Part shown: in pieces, positions 1 to 5,021 of the stretch
How positions within the stretch are numbered: position 1 is the first letter of the stretch
Layout of the letters: every line of letters starts with the position of its first letter
From: Chitinophagaceae bacterium UBA2467
GTDB taxonomy: Bacteria > Bacteroidota > Bacteroidia > Chitinophagales > Chitinophagaceae
Length of the DNA stretch: 5,021 nucleotides
Assembly (NCBI GenBank): GCA_002342205.1
Contig: DDPN01000139.1
Coordinates: 19,421-24,441 of the forward strand
Direction of reading: 5' to 3'
Program-made: the position numbers and the translations under genes
Notes under the pieces: model-generated
Databases searched by the model: none
What the model was told of the DNA's origin: nothing
What the model saw: the letters and a program-made list of their open reading frames with translations, nothing else

Positions 1-3000
1 AACGCTTTATGGGAAGATATCCGCATGATCATTCCAAGTATCAACAGCACAAACTACCCAAACGTTGAAGCAATTCGTTACGCACGATTTAATGGCAAAA
101 TAGCAGGAGGTGCAACCCATTTGCAACTGGATGGAACTATCCAAACTCGATTGGGATCTATAAGCACTGGGCTTCAGGCAACGTTATCAAATAGAGCCAT
201 TACACAATACAATGGCCGGCTTCAACTCAACCAATTCAAGTTGGGCGAAATGATAGGATTACCTTCTCTCAAAGAAGTATCTTTTATAGGAAGTATCACT
301 GGAAATGGGTGGGGAGACAAAAACAGCCAAGCCAATTTTAGTGGTGAAATCCTACTTCTAGATTTCAAAGGGGTTGAATACAAAAATATCAGCTGGAATG
401 CAATGCTAAAAAACCAACTGCTGAGAAGTTCAATATCTATTGACAATGAAAACCTGAAAATAAATGAGCTGCTCGCTTCACTAGATTGGAGTGGCCAATT
501 TCCTCATTACACGTTGGATGGCAAAATTGAAAAAGCTAATCTTCAAGCATTACAACTCTCCACCGCGCCGTTAATTTTGAAAGGCCAAATAGCCGCAGAC
601 GCAAGTGGACAAACGATGAATTCGCTGGATGGCGCAATTCGGTTTTTCAATGCAACCGTACTGCATGGAGAAGAATTACTGCCTTTGGATTCTTTATCCA
701 TTACGGCTACCCCTGTAAAAAATGGAAGAAGAATTGAAGTTAATTCCAACGAGTTTCAAGGTTGGCTAGAGGGACAATTTGACTTTGCGACATTACCTTT
801 TGTATTCCAAAAAGTGCTTCATACCCATTACCCCTCTCAAGTGGAAAGCCCTCCAAATTTTCCGCCTACCTCTTCTTTTCAATTTGGAGGGAGCACGCAA
901 TATGTAGAGCCTTTTCTGCAACTTTTTTCATCAGAACTTAAAGGACTCAACCAACTAACATTAGCAGGAAATTTTGAAGGAACAACCAACTCTTTTTCCA
1001 CTTCCCTTATCATTCCGCAAGCATCTTTTCAACAATACGGTATTGATAGCTTAGTCCTTGTGTCAAGAAGTGATGGCAAGAAAATTGAACTCGATGCTAC
1101 TGCCAAATCAATAAAATTGAATGAAGCAATTTCTCTCCCTCCTTTATCAATTAAAATCAGCGGTCATAATGATTCAACAGCGATTAATCTTTTTTCTGCA
1201 TCTGAAAAACGCATTGAGAAAATTAATCTGAACGCATTGGTACGAACATTTCGAGAAGGAATTGCAGTAGATTTTACATCTTCTGATTTTACGATCAATG
1301 GTAAGTCGTGGACGCTGAATGAAGGCGGCAATTTGTCCTTGCGAAAGAATAACCCTGCGCAAGGATACCTACGACTATCAGAAGGAGAACAAGAGATTGT
1401 TATTAAGACCCTACAGAAAAAGCAAAACGAAGCCGATCAACTTCAGCTCTCTATACAAAAACTAAATTTGAATGACATCTCTCCCTATTTTTTACCAGAT
1501 AATCGTCTGGAAGGACTTGTTTCTGGAGATTTTATAATTAAAGATCCTCTAGTTGATCTTTCCATTAGCACAGACAATTTCAATTCAAAACTTCTGCGTT
1601 TGGACAATGACTCTATTGGAGAAATAACGTCCAACTTACTCTATGAGAAAAAATCAAATACACTACGTGCAAAAGGAAATACGTTGAATCAAAAGGAATA
1701 CCTGGGTTTTGACTTGGAACTTTTTTTCAATGACTCCTTAGTTGCGAATAACAGAATTAATCTTCAAGCACGCACTTACCCCATTCAACTGCTGGAACGG
1801 TTTTTAGGTGATCTCTTTTCTGATATAACTGGTTATTTAACTGGAGATGTTTCCATTTTGGGCGATCTCAACCGGCCGGGAGTAATTGGAAAAGGAAGGC
1901 TTAAAGATGCAGGCCTGCGCGTAAATTATACACAATGCTATTATAAAATCGAAGACAAGGATCTTGAACTCACCACATCCAGAATTGATTTAGATGGTAT
2001 GGTACTTAAGGACACTATTACGGGGAACCCCATTTATTTAACAGGCGGGATTGACCATGAGTCTTTTTACAATCTTTTTTATGATTTAGATATTTCTACA
2101 AGAAAGCCAGGCACACGTGGGGCAACAGAAAATCGTCCCGTTCAACTTTTAAAAACTTCCGCAGCAGATAACTCACTTTTTTATGGTGATGTAAAAGGAA
2201 CAGCCCTCTTGCAATTAAGGGGGCCCGAGTCAGATATGGTGATGACCTTGAATGTGATTGCCTCTGAAAAAGACAGCAGTCATTTTACATTACCACCAGG
2301 TTATAGCAGAGAAAGTGGAATCGCCGACTTTTTGATTGAACGCAAGTATGGAACTGAAATGGCTGGAGAAAAAAAGAAAGGAAACGGAGATAATATTGTC
2401 TATGATGTAGAATTAACAGCTAATCCGCTTGTAGAAGTCAAAGTACAACTAGATGAGTTGACCGGGGATGAGATCAAAGGAAATGGTTCGGGCACTTTCA
2501 AAATTAGATCTGGCACCATAGAGCCACTGACGCTACGTGGGCGGTTTGATATCGCTGCAGGTAATTACCTCTTTACGTTTCAATCGTTTTTCAAAAAACC
2601 TTTTGAAATAAAAAAAGGAGGAACCAATTACATTGAATGGACCGGAGATCCCTATGATGCCAACATAAAATTTGAAGCGCAATACAAAGCAGAACGTGTT
2701 AGCTTTTCTCCTCTAGCCAGTACACTTAATCTAACTGCTGATGCAAGCAATGCCAGAAGTGATGTGTTTGTGGTTGCCCGGCTGAGTGATAAATTATTCA
2801 AACCGACTATTGATTTTTATCTTGATTTCCCTCCCAACAGCATCGCAAATTCAAATCCCGAGTTAGGCCTGTTACTAAAGCAGCTTCAACAAAACACCAA
2901 TGAACTCAATAGACAAGTAACCTACCTGATTGTGTTTAACAGTTTTGCTCCGAACGAACTAGGTGGAGCATTATCAGCCACCGGTGTCAACGTGAGTACT

Positions 3001-3489
3001 ATTTCAGGGATGTTGCTCTCCGTGGTTAGTGATCAGATTAATAAATTATTCAATAATCTACTAAAGAGTGATAAGTACAGAATCAATTTGAATACATCAC
3101 TCTATAACCGAAATCTTTTGTCTGGCAATAACACAGCATTATCAATTGGAAGTAATGTTAACTTTTCAATTGGCAGATCCTTTTTCAATAATCGATTTAC
3201 AATTTCTACCGGATTGGGCATGGACGCGCCGTTGGGACAAAATCAAGCCACCAGTCTTCAACAAAGTATTCTCCTTTTGCCGGATGTAACCATGGAATGG
3301 TTAGTCAATCCGAGTGGAACCATCCGGGTATCCTTTTTTTACCGGACAAATGCCGATTACCTCTCCGCCACCTCTACTGCCACTGCTGCCCGTTCTAGAA
3401 GAACAGGTGGAAGCCTTTCCTACAAAAGGGAATTCGACAAACTGGGAGATCTATTTCGCCGGAAAAAAGGAAAAATATCAAATAATTGA
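1..3489 (+). CDS. tamB: TamB-family translocation/assembly protein (DUF490 C-terminal domain), 5'-truncated by window edge
   Basis: This is the last 1162 codons of a TamB-like protein. The frame is open from base 1 (reading NALWEDIR before the first Met at base 25), so that Met is almost certainly internal and the true start, with the expected N-terminal membrane anchor, lies upstream. The visible part is dominated by alternating polar/hydrophobic beta-strand sequence, as expected for the long periplasmic beta-structure of this family. The C-terminal DUF490/TamB region is the recognisable part, from about codon 600 onward: GDVSILGDLNRPGVIGKG (from base 1843), FYGDVKG (from base 2179), GGTNYIEWTGDPYDA (2617-2661), NRQVTYLIVF (2908-2937) and a final LSYKREFDKLGDLF (3415-3456), followed by a short basic tail. 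In the known family, TamB is anchored in the inner membrane, spans the periplasm, and works with a BamA/TamA-type outer-membrane protein in barrel-protein assembly and/or phospholipid transport. Which role applies here cannot be read from the sequence. No frameshift or internal stop is seen. The symbol rests on family membership, not on proven orthology to the E. coli gene. Confidence 0.9.
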   Translation, partial: NALWEDIRMIIPSINSTNYPNVEAIRYARFNGKIAGGATHLQLDGTIQTRLGSISTGLQATLSNRAITQYNGRLQLNQFKLGEMIGLPSLKEVSFIGSITGNGWGDKNSQANFSGEILLLDFKGVEYKNISWNAMLKNQLLRSSISIDNENLKINELLASLDWSGQFPHYTLDGKIEKANLQALQLSTAPLILKGQIAADASGQTMNSLDGAIRFFNATVLHGEELLPLDSLSITATPVKNGRRIEVNSNEFQGWLEGQFDFATLPFVFQKVLHTHYPSQVESPPNFPPTSSFQFGGSTQYVEPFLQLFSSELKGLNQLTLAGNFEGTTNSFSTSLIIPQASFQQYGIDSLVLVSRSDGKKIELDATAKSIKLNEAISLPPLSIKISGHNDSTAINLFSASEKRIEKINLNALVRTFREGIAVDFTSSDFTINGKSWTLNEGGNLSLRKNNPAQGYLRLSEGEQEIVIKTLQKKQNEADQLQLSIQKLNLNDISPYFLPDNRLEGLVSGDFIIKDPLVDLSISTDNFNSKLLRLDNDSIGEITSNLLYEKKSNTLRAKGNTLNQKEYLGFDLELFFNDSLVANNRINLQARTYPIQLLERFLGDLFSDITGYLTGDVSILGDLNRPGVIGKGRLKDAGLRVNYTQCYYKIEDKDLELTTSRIDLDGMVLKDTITGNPIYLTGGIDHESFYNLFYDLDISTRKPGTRGATENRPVQLLKTSAADNSLFYGDVKGTALLQLRGPESDMVMTLNVIASEKDSSHFTLPPGYSRESGIADFLIERKYGTEMAGEKKKGNGDNIVYDVELTANPLVEVKVQLDELTGDEIKGNGSGTFKIRSGTIEPLTLRGRFDIAAGNYLFTFQSFFKKPFEIKKGGTNYIEWTGDPYDANIKFEAQYKAERVSFSPLASTLNLTADASNARSDVFVVARLSDKLFKPTIDFYLDFPPNSIANSNPELGLLLKQLQQNTNELNRQVTYLIVFNSFAPNELGGALSATGVNVSTISGMLLSVVSDQINKLFNNLLKSDKYRINLNTSLYNRNLLSGNNTALSIGSNVNFSIGRSFFNNRFTISTGLGMDAPLGQNQATSLQQSILLLPDVTMEWLVNPSGTIRVSFFYRTNADYLSATSTATAARSRRTGGSLSYKREFDKLGDLFRRKKGKISNN

Positions 3490-3506
3490 TTTTCAATACT
3501 TTAAAT

Positions 3507-3566
3507 CTTTTTGGCCCCTTATTTTGGGGGGAATCGAAAAGAAGGGGTTCCTGAAGACCCAAAAAG
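3507..3566 (+). terminator. Terminator-like hairpin after tamB
   Basis: Starting 17 bases after the tamB stop, a nested inverted repeat can be folded by hand. The core is CCCCTT (3515-3520) with AAGGGG (3542-3547), then an A/G mismatch, then TTTT (3522-3525) with AAAA (3537-3540), closing an 11-base loop. Outside it, CTTTTTGG (3507-3514) pairs perfectly with CCAAAAAG (3559-3566), leaving an 11-base one-sided bulge at 3548-3558. Its position fits a transcript end or 3'-stabilising structure for tamB. It lacks the T-tract that should follow a classical intrinsic terminator, so termination is inferred from position and pairing only. CCCC could instead pair with the G-run at 3526-3531. Confidence 0.4.
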
Positions 3567-3597
3567 TTGCCCACCTTGTTCTAACACATTACTTTTC
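3567..3597 (+). promoter_or_regulatory. Weak candidate bacteroidotal promoter (distal)
   Basis: TTG at 3567-3569 is followed after 20 bases by TACTTTTC at 3590-3597. The Bacteroidota primary sigma factor consensus is TTTG/TTG, about 19-21 bases, then TANNTTTG. The spacing fits, and the -7 element matches at five of six defined positions, lacking the final G. If used, it would give the receptor gene a leader of roughly 70 bases. The match is degenerate and could be chance. Confidence 0.2.
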
Positions 3598-3631
3598 AGG
3601 GACTCCATTCGGGATAAATACTTAAATTTAT

Positions 3632-3646
3632 AAGGAATATTTCCTT
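3632..3646. repeat. Perfect short inverted repeat, possible operator
   Basis: AAGGAA (3632-3637), spacer TAT, TTCCTT (3641-3646) forms a perfect dyad 26 bases before the receptor start codon. It overlaps the first two bases of the candidate -7 element at 3645-3652. That placement would suit a regulator binding site, but a 6-base-arm palindrome in AT-rich DNA can arise by chance. No regulator gene is visible in the window. Confidence 0.35.
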
Positions 3647-3652
3647 TCTTTG
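3645..3652 (+). promoter_or_regulatory. Candidate -7 element (TTTCTTTG) of the receptor gene
   Basis: TTTCTTTG, followed by C, resembles the bacteroidotal -7 consensus TANNTTTG with one mismatch (T for A at the second position). It would place the transcript start near 3659, giving a leader of about 14 bases before the ATG at 3673, short but plausible. No good -33 TTTG is seen 19-21 bases upstream, where the sequence is TTAAATTTATAA-like. The call therefore rests on one element and on position. Confidence 0.35.
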
Positions 3653-3672
3653 CAAGCGAAAACCAAATTACT

Positions 3673-5021
3673 ATGCTTAAGAGAATCCTCTTTTTGTTAG
3701 TGGTCAGTTTATTTTCTAGTTCTGTGCTATTGGCACAGGTGACCACCGCAGTATTAACTGGTGATGTGAAAAGCAACACCCGTGAGCCTTTAGTGGGCGC
3801 AACAGTCGTTGCAACTCACCTGCCTTCTGGAACAAAATACACTACTGTATCACGTACCGGCGGACAGTTCACAATCCAGAACATGCGTGTGGGTGGACCC
3901 TACCTTATAGAGGTCAGCTTTGTTGGACACAAAGCAGAAAAGTACGATAACGTATTTCTACAATTGGCTGAGCCTTTCTTACTGAACGCTGAATTAACAA
4001 GCGCCACTGCTGCACTAGAAAATGTTGTTGTCAGCAGCAGAAGAAACTCAATTTTGAATGCGGGTAGAACAGGCGCTGTTACCAACGTAGGTACTCGCCA
4101 AATCAATCAACTTCCTACCATCAGCCGAAGCCTGAACGACATCACACGCGTGACTCCTCAAGCTAACGGAGCATCTGTTGGTGGTGGTAACTATCGTCAA
4201 AATAACTTTACAGTTGACGGATCTGATTTCAACAACAGCTTTGGTATCGGTTCTAACCTTCCTGCGGGTGGCGCGCCAATTTCTTTGGATGCCATTGATG
4301 AAATTTCAGTAAACATCACTCCTTTTGATATCAGACAATCCGGCTTTATTGGATCTGCGATCAACGCAGTTACAAGAGCGGGTACCAACACTTTTACGGG
4401 TTCTGTTTATAATTATTTCAGAACAGAGAAGCAACGTGGCGATCAGGTTGAAGCCTCTAAATTTATCCGCCCCACTGAAGAGTTTAAGCAATATGGTTTC
4501 CGTTTGGGCGGCCCAATTATCAAGAACAAATTGTTCTTCTTCCTAAACTACGAAACAGAGAATCAGCCTAAATCAATCCAAAACTTTTTCGCAGCTACTG
4601 CTGCTTCTCCTTACGGAAGTGCACCAAACATTGTGCGCCCTACAGCTGACTCTCTTAACTTCATCAGCCAATTCCTACTTGACAGATATGGTTATGTAAC
4701 GGGACCTTTCCAAGGTTATGTTCCGAACATCAAGCGTACTAAATACTTGGTTCGCTTAGACTGGAACATTAATGCTAAGCACCGCATGAATATTCGTTAC
4801 AGCCAAGTAGAAGGTGGTGAGCCTTACACACCAAGCACATCTGTTTCTGGTTCTAACGTAAACTATACTAGTACTCGTACTGCCAGCACAGCCCTTTGGT
4901 TTAAAAATTCAAATTATTTCCAGGGAGCTAATCTTTACTCTTTGGCAGCTGAGTTAAACTCAACTTTTGGTAAAGCAGCTAACACTTTACGTGCTACTTA
5001 TACTTTCCAAAATGACTCCCG
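3673..5021 (+). CDS. Oar-like TonB-dependent outer-membrane receptor, 3'-truncated by window edge
   Basis: The first 449 codons (plus two bases) of a TonB-dependent receptor with an N-terminal extension. Residues 1-21 form a Sec signal peptide: MLKR, a hydrophobic stretch, then a likely cut after LLA before Gln22. Residues about 25-108 are a carboxypeptidase-regulatory-like beta-sandwich (LTGDV, PLVGATVVA, GGQFTIQNMRVGGPYLIEVSFVG), common on bacteroidotal receptors. From about residue 118 (NVVVSS) comes the plug domain with Oar-type signatures: QLPTISRSLNDITRVTPQANG, NNFTVDGSDFNNSFG, ISLDAIDEISV, TPFDIRQSGFIGSAINAVTRAGTN (residues 216-239). Barrel strands then begin, including GGPIIKNKLFFFLNYE (279-294). 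Relatives are about 1000 residues or more, so over half is missing. ATG at 3673 is chosen because it precedes a clean signal peptide and an in-frame TAA lies at 3631. The leader is A-rich with no Shine-Dalgarno motif, normal for this phylum. Family members take up or export substrates using TonB energy; Myxococcus Oar has been tied to protease secretion. The substrate here is unknown. No SusD partner is visible, and the domain order argues against a SusC assignment, though the downstream side is not seen. Confidence 0.92.
   Translation, partial: MLKRILFLLVVSLFSSSVLLAQVTTAVLTGDVKSNTREPLVGATVVATHLPSGTKYTTVSRTGGQFTIQNMRVGGPYLIEVSFVGHKAEKYDNVFLQLAEPFLLNAELTSATAALENVVVSSRRNSILNAGRTGAVTNVGTRQINQLPTISRSLNDITRVTPQANGASVGGGNYRQNNFTVDGSDFNNSFGIGSNLPAGGAPISLDAIDEISVNITPFDIRQSGFIGSAINAVTRAGTNTFTGSVYNYFRTEKQRGDQVEASKFIRPTEEFKQYGFRLGGPIIKNKLFFFLNYETENQPKSIQNFFAATAASPYGSAPNIVRPTADSLNFISQFLLDRYGYVTGPFQGYVPNIKRTKYLVRLDWNINAKHRMNIRYSQVEGGEPYTPSTSVSGSNVNYTSTRTASTALWFKNSNYFQGANLYSLAAELNSTFGKAANTLRATYTFQNDS

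Noticed and set aside
25..27. ATG at base 25 as the tamB start codon
   Set aside because: The frame stays open to base 1 with no stop, the following residues are not a signal or anchor sequence, and TamB proteins are normally longer than the visible part.
222..1362. Several minus-strand open frames of 62-74 codons inside tamB
   Set aside because: They are short, antisense to a coherent TamB reading frame, and show no domain or start signals.
2610..2621. Run of seven A followed by GGAGG within tamB, a possible slippage or internal initiation site
   Set aside because: The zero frame continues directly into the conserved GGTNYIEWTGDP motif, no alternative-frame product is evident, and Shine-Dalgarno-type initiation is little used in Bacteroidota.
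3314..3625. Plus-strand open frame of 103 codons overlapping the 3' end of tamB and extending into the intergenic region
   Set aside because: It starts inside the well-supported tamB frame, has proline-rich low-complexity sequence with no recognisable domain, and its second half crosses the terminator-like hairpin. It looks like a chance frame.
3623..3630. TAAATTTA as another -7-like element
   Set aside because: It lacks the terminal G and has no -33 TTG at the right distance; AT-rich intergenic DNA gives such matches often.
3519..3779. Minus-strand open frame across the intergenic region and the receptor signal peptide
   Set aside because: It is antisense to the receptor start, its product resembles no family I know, and the plus-strand reading gives a clear signal peptide and domain.
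3900..4546. Short open frames on both strands within the receptor gene
   Set aside because: All lie inside the conserved plug and early barrel region of the receptor, which fully explains the coding signal.

Overview
The window looks like ordinary chromosomal DNA from a member of the Bacteroidota, probably Cytophagales-like. Three things suggest this: the bacteroidotal style of TamB C-terminus (SYKREFDKLGDLF), an Oar-type TonB-dependent receptor with an N-terminal carboxypeptidase-regulatory-like domain, and a start codon with an A-rich leader and no Shine-Dalgarno sequence. Base composition is moderately AT-rich by eye. The assignment is by family resemblance only; no rRNA or marker gene is present.

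Layout: bases 1-3489 (+) are the C-terminal part of a very large TamB-type envelope protein whose start lies before the window. Bases 3490-3672 are a 183-base intergenic stretch holding a terminator-like hairpin just after the tamB stop, weak bacteroidotal promoter candidates and a short perfect inverted repeat. Bases 3673-5021 (+) are the N-terminal 449 codons of an Oar-like TonB-dependent outer-membrane receptor that runs off the right edge. The minus strand shows no convincing gene.

Both genes concern the outer membrane. TamB-type proteins span the periplasm and are linked to outer-membrane protein assembly and lipid transport, and the receptor is itself an outer-membrane beta-barrel. The hairpin and promoter-like signals between them, together with different codon preferences, suggest separate transcription rather than one operon. 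I found no defence system, mobile element, CRISPR array, RNA gene or recognisably new system. The points most worth checking are the intergenic hairpin, the inverted repeat next to the putative -7 element, and the codon-usage contrast between the two genes.
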